From Trichaptum fuscoviolaceum (taxonomy: Eukaryota; Basidiomycota; Agaricomycetes; Hymenochaetales; Trichaptaceae): 64,000 nt of DNA. This document shows, in pieces, positions 34,986 to 43,688 of this stretch (within the stretch, counting starts at the first letter, position 1; every line of letters starts with the position of its first letter). The stretch is taken from NCBI GenBank assembly GCA_910574455.1, contig CAJSYZ010000005.1, forward strand, positions 4,278,001-4,342,000, in the 5' to 3' direction. A program made the translations under genes and the position numbers. The notes below the pieces were generated by a model. That model ran no database searches. It had not been told where the DNA came from and saw nothing but the letters and a program-made list of their open reading frames with translations.

Positions 34986-35347
34986 AAGTTATCGCGATAA
35001 CTTTAGAAACGGGTTGCGATAATTATCGCATATCTATAAGATTATTAGTTGGTACTGGTGCGGCAACTCGACTGAACCGGTGGCAATCACGGTGCCACCT
35101 ATCTGTGACGGGGTTGACACCTTGTTACCTGTGCCTGAGCCTGTCTGTGTGCCCCTTCCGGACTCGATCGTCTCCTCCACCCATTCTTCCCCCCACCCCA
35201 GCAATACCGTTGCACGCAGAGAGGTCATATCAACACCTCCACCCCCAAATGTCGACCCTTCCGTCAATTTCGTCGCCGGCGATGTACCTATGGAGATCGA
35301 CGACGATGTTGGCCTGGTGATGCCTATGGAGGTAGACAACCATGCTA

Positions 35348-36687
35348 CAGCGGGTTACCAAAAATGAGTAGACAGTGTCACGTGACACCGTAAAAAGGTG
35401 TGCACGCCTTGAGTTTGCAACGTGTTTTTGTCGTCTTTGCCTTCATCGCTCGCTCTGCAAAAAAATGACAGATAAAGCTCTTCGTCATGAGTTTGATTCT
35501 CCATTCAGAAACAGAGTTGTTGGGTTTCTGAAAGCCGGTGGAAAAATGAAGGAAGCACAAGCACTGTTTGGAGTTAGTCGATCTACAGCCTATTCCTGGT
35601 GTTCGAAGTTCGATAAATTCGGGGCTACGCATGGACGCACGCGCACCGGCCGTCCTCACAAGCTATCGGACCATGCGCGAAGAACTGTGATACATCTGGC
35701 ACAAAAAAACCGTCGTTTGGGTCTTGCAGCACTGGGAAATTCTGTTAACCCCAAAGTATCATCAAGCACTATCCGGCGTGTGCTTTCGGAAGCCGGATAC
35801 CATCGGAGAGCTGCACGTCGTAAGCCTTACCTCCGTAAGGATCATATTAAGCTGCGACAGCAATGGGCCACCAAATATAAGCAATGGAAATACAATCATT
35901 GGCAACACATCATATGGTCAGACGAGAGCTACATTCATATTGGTGACAACAAGGGTCGAGTTTATGTTACTCGCCGCCCGAACGAGACTTACGATGATGA
36001 CTGCTTAATTTGGTCCTTCAACCAATCATCTGTGCGCGTTATGGTGTGGGGTTGCTTTGCTCAGAATTACAAGGGACCACTTGTAATATTGGACTACCCT
36101 GGAGGTGCCGGTGGAGGAATGAACACAGATAGGTATATTGAACAGGTATTGGACCCGGTGGTTCTTGGCATATACAGAGACCTAAAAGGGTCACGAAGAT
36201 ATATGTACTACCAACAAGATGGTGCATCCTTCCACAAGTCGAAAAAAACGCTACAATGGTTCAGTAAAGAGAGGATCCAGCTCTTTTTTCATCCACCTAA
36301 CTCACCAGACCTTAATCCTATCGAAAATCTTTGGTCTATTCTCAAACAACGCATTCGGGCAAGGCCTCACCCTCCTACCTCTACTGACGAGTTGAAACAA
36401 GCGGTCCAGGAAGCTTGGGACAGCATTACCATTGACGAGATTAATGCTCTTGTCCAGTCAATGCCGGAACGGGTACAACAAGTTCTTTCGGCTAAAGGAG
36501 GACATACTTCTTATTAGATATGGTCTTTATTATATGCATATGCAATCTTCCTATCCCCTCTATGTTCACACACATTATCTTGTTTTTACATGCAGACATT
36601 GACATGGAATGAATTTTTTCATTGACTAAGTCCGTTACAATTAAGTCGACCGTGGGAATTTGTCTACTCATTTTTGGTAACCCGCTG
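35348..36687 (+). mobile_element. Tc1/mariner transposon, complete
   Basis: A 1,340-bp element with TA duplications (35346-35347, 36688-36689) and 27-bp perfect inverted ends starting CAGCGGGTTACCAAAAATG. It holds one intact transposase. It is inserted in the exon of the disrupted gene, and removing it with one TA restores that frame exactly. Confidence 0.97.
35465..36517 (+). CDS. Tc1/mariner DD34E transposase
   Basis: A cut-and-paste transposase of 350 residues, starting at the Met of MTDKALRHEF (35465). The frame is open upstream to 35375, but the extra 30 codons lack homology-like features and lie close to the terminal repeat. The N-terminus has paired helix-turn-helix DNA-binding segments (EAQALFGVSRSTAYSW; GRPHKLSDHARRTV, with a GRP-type linker). 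The catalytic triad is Asp in WSDESY, Asp in YQQDGASFH and Glu in DLNPIENLW, with 34 residues between the last two. It is full length with no stop or frameshift, so it is probably functional. It inserts at TA and acts in the nucleus. Confidence 0.96.
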   Translation: MTDKALRHEFDSPFRNRVVGFLKAGGKMKEAQALFGVSRSTAYSWCSKFDKFGATHGRTRTGRPHKLSDHARRTVIHLAQKNRRLGLAALGNSVNPKVSSSTIRRVLSEAGYHRRAARRKPYLRKDHIKLRQQWATKYKQWKYNHWQHIIWSDESYIHIGDNKGRVYVTRRPNETYDDDCLIWSFNQSSVRVMVWGCFAQNYKGPLVILDYPGGAGGGMNTDRYIEQVLDPVVLGIYRDLKGSRRYMYYQQDGASFHKSKKTLQWFSKERIQLFFHPPNSPDLNPIENLWSILKQRIRARPHPPTSTDELKQAVQEAWDSITIDEINALVQSMPERVQQVLSAKGGHTSY

Positions 36688-37469
36688 TAGCCTTGATGGT
36701 ACGCCGCCTAGTCAGTCGAGCTTGGACACCTTAGATCTCTCTAAGGTTCCGGTGTGGCTTCAAGCTCCGTTGAAACACCTACGAAAGGAATTTAGTGGCG
36801 AGCTGGAGGATAGAGTTTTAGGTGCTTTCGTCGGATTGGAAATGGCCTGGCAACCGGTGAGTGCGCATGCTTTTAACATATATTTCCTTCAACTAATGCT
36901 TATATCATATAGCTCGAAAAACGTATAGGCACAGTCGGTCGCCCTCAGGCCGTTGCATGGTGGATTAAAAATGCGCGCCCTATCGACAGGGTTCCACCAT
37001 GCATCGACCTCGCATTGTTCCCGTCCCAGGTACGAGGCTGGTGGTCGAAGATCCAGCCCGAGTGGCGCGTGCCGGTTCTTGACGACTGGCCCCTTCCTCA
37101 GCATATTCCAGCCGCCGAAGCTTGGCAGGAAGCACGCCTGGGCGGGAGTAATGGGCTTTTCCTTATTGTGCTGTGCCTATACTGGTGGCGCAAGTCAGCT
37201 GAGGAGGAGTTTGACAAGGTGGCGCTTGCGGAGTATGCCTCAGTCGCTGAGGACGTAGCTTTTGTCTTCGAGGCCATCCTCTCGTCGGGTGTTACTCATG
37301 TAAGTCAAAGCCCGCTGACCAGCTCTGCGCGCGCAAATGCCAGACCCAACGACAGTCGCAAGGTGTCCCTTCAAGCGGTTGCAATAACTGGGAGAGCCAG
37401 GTCCCTCCGTTCCTCCGACACGAAGGAGAACACCAAACCGTTGCGCGCTCGACGCTCTCGCGCGTAGGT

Positions 37470-38047
37470 CATTTCCTATTGAGATTTGCTATCGAAGCGA
37501 CCGCAAGAGGGTCAATTTCTTGAAAGTATGTGCACTTCGTGAGCCTGTTGCTTTCCTACGCTTGTAAACGTAGTTCACTGTTTTTTTGTTATGTTATTTC
37601 GATATCTGTTCTGCTCTAATACAATACTGCGGTTCAACGTCCATTAAGCGCCTATAACAATTCGGCGCCTCGCGCTATTCAAATTCGTGCGCCTGAGAAT
37701 ATATGCCCATGTGCAGGCGGTGGCTGTAAATCCCGAGCCAGCTTTATGTCCCGCAAAAGCCTCTGAGAATAGATGCCCTTGTAAAGGCTGTGGCTGTAAA
37801 GTCTGCACAAACCGCATTTGTATAGTACAGCTCAATCCGGAGGTGCATTCATTATATTGACTGCCGGTACACCAGTGTAACCTATGCACCCCATATATAG
37901 CTTGCTAACCTGCAGGTTCAAACCCTTCATCAGAGGCCAGCAAGGCTGGTACACTCTACTCTTCATCAGCAGCATTTGCTGGGCAAAATGCAATAAATTT
38001 TTCGCTGCAATACTGTAAATCATTCAATCAAACAGCTGGCAGCAGTG
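37470..38047 (-). repeat. Right end of the KDZ element
   Basis: Non-coding. It contains an imperfect tandem pair (about 37695-37735 and 37763-37801) around GGCTGTAAA, then subterminal words CAGCAAATGCTG and CAGCCTTGCTGG shared with the left end, and finally CTGGCAGCAGTG at 38036-38047. Confidence 0.75.
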
Positions 38048-38054
38048 CTCAGGC

Positions 38055-40770
38055 AGGACATTTCGAACCAACGGTGATGACATTCGGGCTCACGAATGCC
38101 CCGGCGACCTTCCAGCATATGATGAACGATATCTTCAAAGATCTCATTGGAGTATACGTGATCATCTATCTTGACGACTTGCTAATCTTTTCCGAAGATG
38201 AATCGCAGCACGAGGAACACGTACGGGAAGTCCTTAAGCGGCTGCGCGAAAACGACTTGTTCTGCAAACCCGAAAAGTGCAAATTCAAACAGACTTCCGT
38301 CGAGTATCTCGGGATGATTATTTCGCAGGGAAAGGTGGCGATGGATCCCGCCAAGGTACAGGCGGTCCTCGACTGGCCTACCCCGAAAAAGGTGAAAGAC
38401 ATTCAAGCCTTCCTCGGGTTCGCGAATTTCTATCGACGCTTCATTCGGGATTTCTCGCACATCGTCAAACCGCTCACGACGCTGCTGAAGAAGGACGTTC
38501 GCTGGGCCTGGACAGAAAACCAGCAGTTCGCTTTCGACTATCTCAAGCGCATGTTCACGACCGCCCCCGTCCTGATGATGCCAGACATGTCGCGACAATT
38601 CATCATGGAATGCGACGCCTCTGATTTCGCGACCGGCGCGGTCTTGTCCCAGGAAGGCGACGACGGGCTGATACATCCGGTCGCCTTTTTCTCGAAATCC
38701 CTCAACGATGCGGAACGCAACTACGAGATTTATGACAAGGAGCTACTCGCGATTATTCGAGCTCTTGACGAGTGGCGACATTATCTCGAAGGTGCGAGTC
38801 ATAAACTCGATATCGTGTCTGACCACAAGAATCTGCTATATTTCTCTGAATCCCGAACGCTGACGCGACGCCAAGCCCGGTGGAGTCTGTTCCTCACCCG
38901 CTTCGATTTTACGATTCGCCATCGCCCAGGGCGACTCGGGGGCAAACCCGACGCCATGTCACGACGCGTCGATCTTCAACCCGAAGGCGAAGACAACACG
39001 GGACGGACCCTCTTGACCCCCGAAATGTTTCGACTAAAGGCAATTCGTCGGGGAATGACGCAGGTACACGGGGATCAGGCCCTCCTACGACGCATTCGTA
39101 AGTCAGATCAATATGAAGACGAACTAGTGGACGCGATCGAGCTGGTCAAGTCCAAGGCGCCTCGAGTCCTGACCAAGGAACTTGAGGACTGGAGCACCGA
39201 GGAAGGCCTCATCCTGTACCAGGGTAAGGTTTACGTCCCGAAAGACGAGACCATTCGCCGGGATGTGGTGAAGACTTACCACGACAGTCTCCCCGCCGGA
39301 CATCCTGGACGTTGGAAAACGTTTGAGATGGTAAGCCGCAACTACTGGTGGCCCGGGATGTCTAACTTCGTAGAACGATACGTTTCAGGATGCGATACCT
39401 GCGCACGCACGAAGAACCGATCCCAACGCCCGGTAGGACTCCTGCAACCGAACGAAATCCCGCAGGGCCCCTGGCAGGCGATTTCGTGCGATTTCATCAC
39501 CCAGCTCCCCCGATCTGAGGATTACGACGCAATTTTCGTGGTGGTCGACCGTCTCACCAAGCAAGCGCATTTTATCCCGACCACGTCTGATGTCGATGCA
39601 CCGGAAACTGCAGAGCTCTTCCTGCAACACGTCTGGAAGCTGCACGGAACCCCCCGCCAGATCATATCCGACCGAGGACCACAGTTTGTCGCGCAGTTCA
39701 TGAAAGCCCTTTTTTCCCGACTCGGTATCAAGGGTACCACGTCGACTGCGTATCACCCGCAGACGGATGGGCAAACCGAAAGGGTAAACCAAGAACTGGA
39801 ACAATATTTACGGGCTTTCATAGATACACGACAAGAAAACTGGGCCGGATTACTCCCGATGGCAGAGTTCGCGCACAACACGAAAGCGCACGCGGCAACA
39901 CGACAATCCCCGTTCGCGCTCGTCTACGGCTACAATCCCGAATTCACGATTGCCCCGAGCGACGGCCTGTCCACGGTCCCCGCCGCGGACGCACGACTAC
40001 AGGAGCTTCAGCAGGCACAGGAAGAGGCAAGAGCGGCTTTGGAGGTTGCGGCAGAGCGCATGAAGCAGCACTACGATCAGGCCAGGAACGAGGCCCCGCA
40101 GTACGCAGTCGGGGATAAAGTATGGCTCGAGGCGACGAACGTTTGGCGACCGGGAGCGCGCAAATTATTACCGAAACGACTAGGGCCGTATAAAGTGAAG
40201 GCAAAGCTAAGTGACCTCACCTACGAACTCGAACTCCCCGCGTCGCTGAAGATTCATCCCGTATTTCACGTATTGCTGCTCTCGCCATACCACGAAGACG
40301 ACATTCCCGGTCGAACGCAACCCCCGCCGCCCCCAGTCGAAGTAGAAGGAGATCTGGAATACGAGGTGGAAGAGGTACTGGACGCTAGACGGTTTAGACG
40401 GAGGTTTGAATATTTGGTACGATGGAAGGGATATTCGAGCGCGGAAGATACATGGATTCCCGCAAAGGATATGGGTAATGCAAAGGCTAAAATTCGCAGT
40501 TTCTATCGAAAACACCCGGACGCCCCTCGAGAAGTCAACGCTATCGAGCTCTGTGACCTGAGCAAGATTCAAGCTTGGCGCCCCGGAGTTGCGCCTTTGG
40601 AGGGGGGTAATGTCGAGATCCCAGGCCCCTTTTCTCATTTCCCGCACTTTCCCGCCAAGGATCCCGACATGAGCAGACAATCCCGCGGGGAGAATCCCGC
40701 CATTGGATTCCCCGCGCGAAACCCCTTTCCCGACTCGCACGATCCCCCGCAAGATCCCCCGCTCACGTGA
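38055..40770 (+). CDS. Element B pol, C-terminal piece (RT, RNase H, integrase, chromodomain)
   Basis: It continues the frame of 19851-21025. It encodes the RT palm (TFGLTNAPATFQ, then YLDD in IIYLDDLLIF), RNase H (MECDASDFATGAV; NYEIYDKELLAI), the integrase zinc finger (H..H, CDTCARTK), the DDE core (SCDFITQLP, SDRGPQF, TDGQTERVN) and a chromodomain (LEYEVEEVLD..YLVRWKGYSSAEDTWIP). The frame has no stop until 40768-40770, which is 53 codons inside the 3' LTR, so the pol C-terminus is LTR-encoded. The listed first Met at 38077 is internal. Confidence 0.95.
40599..40608 (+). promoter_or_regulatory. Polypurine tract of element B
   Basis: GGAGGGGGG lies next to the 3' LTR start at 40611, the expected plus-strand primer site. 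Confidence 0.75.
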
Positions 40771-41440
40771 CCTATCCCGCACCACCGTCCCGACCACCAT
40801 GCACGCATACACACATTCATTTACGACGACCCGCCACGGCACACGTACATTCACTTATCAACATACGCTCATTAATCCGTTAGTACCTCAAGGTGACGAC
40901 CTGCAACAGTCTGGCATACCTAGTCTGGCTAGTCGCGGCCCCGGACCGGACGCTGACGTCCACGGACAGGCCGTAGCCATCTGGAGAGACGGGATAGACA
41001 TGCCTAGCAGTGCGGTCGTAGCATGTATCGTTTGTAGTAGATAGGTGCGCATTGCGCAAGGACACTTAGCGTAGATTAACTAGACAGTCTTTACGAAGTA
41101 GATAAATAGCTGTAGGCATCATAAGGAGCACCCCACTTTTGACCTCTTGTGGAGTGCTTCCTTAGGTGCGATCTCTCTCTTTTCTCCTGTGTAGTTAGTT
41201 GCGCAATACTTACTTGTGGAGTGCTTCCTTAGGGATCCGCTTACTTGACGTTCAAAGCAGTGAAGAGTCCTAGCTGGCCTTGAGAATCCCGCGACGCGCC
41301 TGGATAGAATCCCGCGCGTTTCCCGCCCGAATTCCCACGCTCGTTCCCAGTCGCGAATCCAGATTCCCGAACGCGGGTTCTTGTCGCGAATTCCAGTTTC
41401 CCGAAACTGTTTCCCGCTACAATTCCCGACGGTCGTAACA
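40611..41440 (+). repeat. 3' LTR of element B
   Basis: An intact 830-bp LTR, TGTCGA...GTAACA. Compared by eye with the two 5' pieces (861-1008 and 17831-18512) it shows no difference. It also gives the empty site for element A. The first 160 bp encode the pol C-terminus. Confidence 0.97.
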
Positions 41441-41445
41441 TAAAG

Positions 41446-42204
41446 TCGTCTTAGCGACGGACATGTAGGCCATCCCCGTCGGCAACTCAGGAAACCATCA
41501 GAAACGTCGACTTGAATGCGTACAGTCAAGAACAGTGCTTCGAGTAGAGCTCGGCGTTTCCGATCAAGAACAACGTGTAACTTGGTCAAATCTATCTGGG
41601 CGATCAAGATTGTATCCCGAGAACCAATCGCGCTCTTGTGATCGTATTAGCCGAAAACAAGTGCAGCCTAGAAATAAGATGGGTCAGTCCAGCTAGATTC
41701 CCTTGTGACAGCCCAGGACTCACCATTTCTATCCAAATCTGTCAGTGAAAGCGCAGCCTTTGATCTCTGAATTTGCACAGAACATCAATATGAACAGGCT
41801 AATTATTGCCAAGAAGCTCGAACTGAATCTCTCTGAAACGTTCTCTTCGAGTAAGACTCTATTCCATTCTCGTCCTTTGCTCGAGGCTGACGATTGTCAG
41901 GTTAAAAGGGCATTCACATACTTCCTGTAGAATGAGGGGGATGGAAAGAGTGCAAACACCTGTGTGGTTAGATGAACCATGCTGCGAGACCAAACTGCTG
42001 TGCGTGACCTGCAGGCGCAACGCGTTGCGCGTTAATGTGCCCACCGGCGGGCTTTAAATTGTAATGTGATACACTTACCTATCCTTTCCAGTTACCACAA
42101 CCATTGCACTATACTTCCTCTTCCTCCCCTCTTCAAAGTCTTCCCCCTCATCAACCACGTTCACATTTTCCAAGTTTTCACTGACCTCACCCTTTCCTTG
42201 AATC
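41446..42204. other. Unit 1 sequence left of the C2H2 gene
   Basis: It corresponds, with divergence, to about 53460-54079 in unit 2. The last 200 bp hold pyrimidine-rich sequence ahead of the ATG at 42205, typical of basidiomycete promoters. I recognise no gene. Confidence 0.5.
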
Positions 42205-42963
42205 ATGTATGACGACCACCCAGACGAGTATTGGTGTAAGTTTGATGATGCATGCACAGGACTCGATTCTCGAGTTCCTCTTCTACCGGTTTGTCTTCAT
42301 CTCCCTTCCCCATTTCCTGCAGTTCGGTCCGAATATTCTGGAATGAGCCAAGGACTCGTTTCTGCTGCAACTGCAGTGCAGCTTGTGGTGCCAATCATGA
42401 GCAATTCTTACCCATACCCGCAGTCAGTTGCGTACGGCCCACCGCAAGCGGGACCAAGCACCTTGTCTCTCCCTACACCTCAACAGACGCCCCCCTCTGC
42501 GCAAGTTGTAGTATCCCGGAAGAGGGGCACGGAAACGCGAGATACCGCATCACTACCCGCACCAGCTGCAAAGAAGAAGGGCGGCAATGGGAAGGGACCA
42601 GGGCGTATCCCGAATCCCAAGGACTTCAAATGTACCGTAGCTGGCTGCGATGCTGCGTATGAGTCTGAAGGATCCCGAGACAGACATGTAAAGAGTCACG
42701 ATCGTACTCAGCGTCTGCATTGTCCAAATGCAAAATGTACGAAGCCGGGAGAAGGGGGACCGTCAACATTTCGAGACATGTCGGATCTTGTTCGCCATGT
42801 ATACGAATCCAATTCTAAATGCTGGGCCGCAGCGCCTGAGCTGCCCGTAGAATTGCCGCAGGATAACAAGGAAGCAGTGAGAAGCACATTGTTGAAGTTG
42901 AGTGAGGGAAGGAAACGGAAACTTAATCTGCGGGCGGCAGTCACAGTATTTCAGCTAGAATAA
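42205..42963 (+). CDS. C2H2-like zinc-finger protein, internally deleted
   Basis: A 252-codon frame. A Pro/Ser/Gln-rich N-terminus is followed by a basic stretch (SRKRGTETRD, AKKKGGNGKGPGR). Then comes a C2H2-type finger, CTVAGCDAAYESEGSRDRHVK.. (split motif, Cys-x4-Cys..His-x3-His), and a second divergent one (CPNAKC..RHVYESNSKC). A basic region near the end may be a nuclear signal. Compared with the paralogue at 54080, it keeps the first 30 or so codons but lacks about 800 bp of the middle; the deletion kept the frame. A DNA-binding or transcription role is the likely family function. Whether this shortened form works is unknown. Confidence 0.65.
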   Translation: MYDDHPDEYWCKFDDACTGLDSRVPLLPVCLHLPSPFPAVRSEYSGMSQGLVSAATAVQLVVPIMSNSYPYPQSVAYGPPQAGPSTLSLPTPQQTPPSAQVVVSRKRGTETRDTASLPAPAAKKKGGNGKGPGRIPNPKDFKCTVAGCDAAYESEGSRDRHVKSHDRTQRLHCPNAKCTKPGEGGPSTFRDMSDLVRHVYESNSKCWAAAPELPVELPQDNKEAVRSTLLKLSEGRKRKLNLRAAVTVFQLE

Positions 42964-43688
42964 TGATGGATGTTGTTACATCACGGAGGTAGGTACTTTA
43001 TTGCACTAGAATTGTACTGCATTGTGTATTATGTATGGATATGTATAACGAGAGACATTGGCAATTCACTTTAGATTATTGTCAGAGTACATGATGTACC
43101 CATGAGATGTAAGGCATTTAGCAAACAAAGTCTGTGTTCATTTTTTCGGAATTGTGATGATGAGCCAGATATAGCACTATACATGTACAGTGGCAATAAT
43201 CTTTGTCTATGCTGCTGTCTCCGGGGCTTTGAAGGTTGCAAAGGGGGTTTGGGGGCAAGAACAAAGTGAGTCAGCTCGGAGATAATTGTTTGTTTAAAGC
43301 AACTCCAATAGAATTCCTCACCATTCTGAATTCCTGCAGGTTCAAATTGCGGTCAGGTCTGGGGACGCACTCCCTCGCATGGGAGATGTATCCCGCCGAG
43401 TGCCGAGGCTGCATTTGCCGTATCATATCATGCCGTGTTCCCGGGCGTGCCGGGCGGACGGCAGGTCGGAGGGAATGACGCCATATTTCAGGCCCACGGG
43501 CTCATACCCCGAACTCGTACTTGTGCGTGCGCTGGTGCGTGTGCGAGGATGTCCGTGCGCAGACTGGCGATGGAGGACTGCCCAAGCTCAGGTTGTTGCG
43601 TCCTGGCAATTCAGTACCAGTAGCATCAGATGTATCCAATAGTCCAAAACTTGAATGTTAGTGACAACGGACCGGCCGCAACCCACAT
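42964..43688. other. Unit 1 sequence between C2H2 gene and hAT element
   Basis: Paralogous to about 55652-56692. It includes short frames that also recur in unit 2, for example MQRGFGGKNKVSQLGDNCLF at 43236, but they diverge by indels and look non-coding. ACCCACAT at 43681-43688 is the left target duplication of the next element. Confidence 0.55.

Larger units (their letters stand above)
31298..35060 (+). mobile_element. TIR DNA transposon with 7-bp duplication, copy 2, Hsp70-carrying
   Basis: A 3,763-bp relative of 1646-5487 in opposite orientation. Exact duplications CGGCAAC lie at 31291-31297 and 35061-35067. The ends read GAGCC and CACCA next to GTACCAACTAATAATCTTAT, in the same polarity as copy 1 when aligned. 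The palindromes GTTATCGCGATAAC and TGCGATAATTATCGCA are perfect at the ends. It is inserted in an exon of the disrupted gene. It carries an Hsp70 fragment and a Gln-rich frame; no transposase is seen. Confidence 0.92.
31099..37467 (+). pseudogene. Disrupted gene of unknown family, split by two DNA transposons
   Basis: Coding pieces lie at 31099-31159, 31217-31297, 35068-35347, 36690-36859 and 36915 to about 37467. A 57-bp intron (GTAAGT..TACAG) lies near 31160-31216 and a second (GTGAGT..ATAG) near 36858-36914. Removing the 3.8-kb TIR element and the mariner, each with one duplication, joins the frame exactly: ..VNTGN to STEPV.., and ..DNHA to SLDGTP... The C-terminal part has VPVWLQAPLKHLRKEF, QAVAWWIKNARP, VRGWWSKIQPEWRV and CLYWWRKSAEEE. 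It resembles a Trp-rich basidiomycete family that I cannot name. The 5' end is lost at the half foldback element. No functional product is likely. Confidence 0.72.
21026..38047. mobile_element. 17-kb KDZ-type DNA transposon with cargo genes
   Basis: It is bounded by exact 7-bp duplications CTCAGGC (21019-21025, 38048-38054) and inverted ends CAGTCCTGCCAGCT and CACTGCTGCCAGCT. Subterminal regions repeat CAGCATATGCTG or CAGCAAATGCTG and TTCATTCAATC-like motifs. It holds a KDZ transposase (minus strand), an RNase H1 N-domain gene (minus) and a disrupted gene of unknown family (plus). It also contains later insertions: a half foldback (29317-31098), a 3.8-kb TIR element and a Tc1/mariner. Without these, the core is about 10 kb. 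Excision restores the pol frame of element B, which supports a single insertion event. Confidence 0.85.
861..41440 (+). mobile_element. Ty3/gypsy chromovirus, element B, with nested insertions
   Basis: A plus-strand LTR retrotransposon flanked by the 5-bp target duplication TAAAG (856-860 and 41441-41445). The order is 5' LTR, gag, pol (protease, reverse transcriptase, RNase H, integrase, chromodomain), purine tract, 3' LTR. It spans 40.6 kb only because element A (1009-17825) sits in its 5' LTR and a 17-kb KDZ element (21026-38047) sits in its reverse transcriptase. Without these, it is about 6.7 kb, which is normal for the group. The two 830-bp LTRs read as identical, so insertion was recent or the LTRs have been homogenised. 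Gag appears frameshifted, while pol is open once the insertion is removed. Confidence 0.95.

Noticed and set aside
21026..38047. A TET/JBP-like dioxygenase gene accompanying KDZ
   Set aside because: KDZ elements in mushrooms can be linked to such genes, but I found no dioxygenase motif in any frame here.
43236..43478. Short plus-strand frame with a counterpart at 55912
   Set aside because: It is shared only because the units are duplicated. The frames diverge by indels and show no domain.
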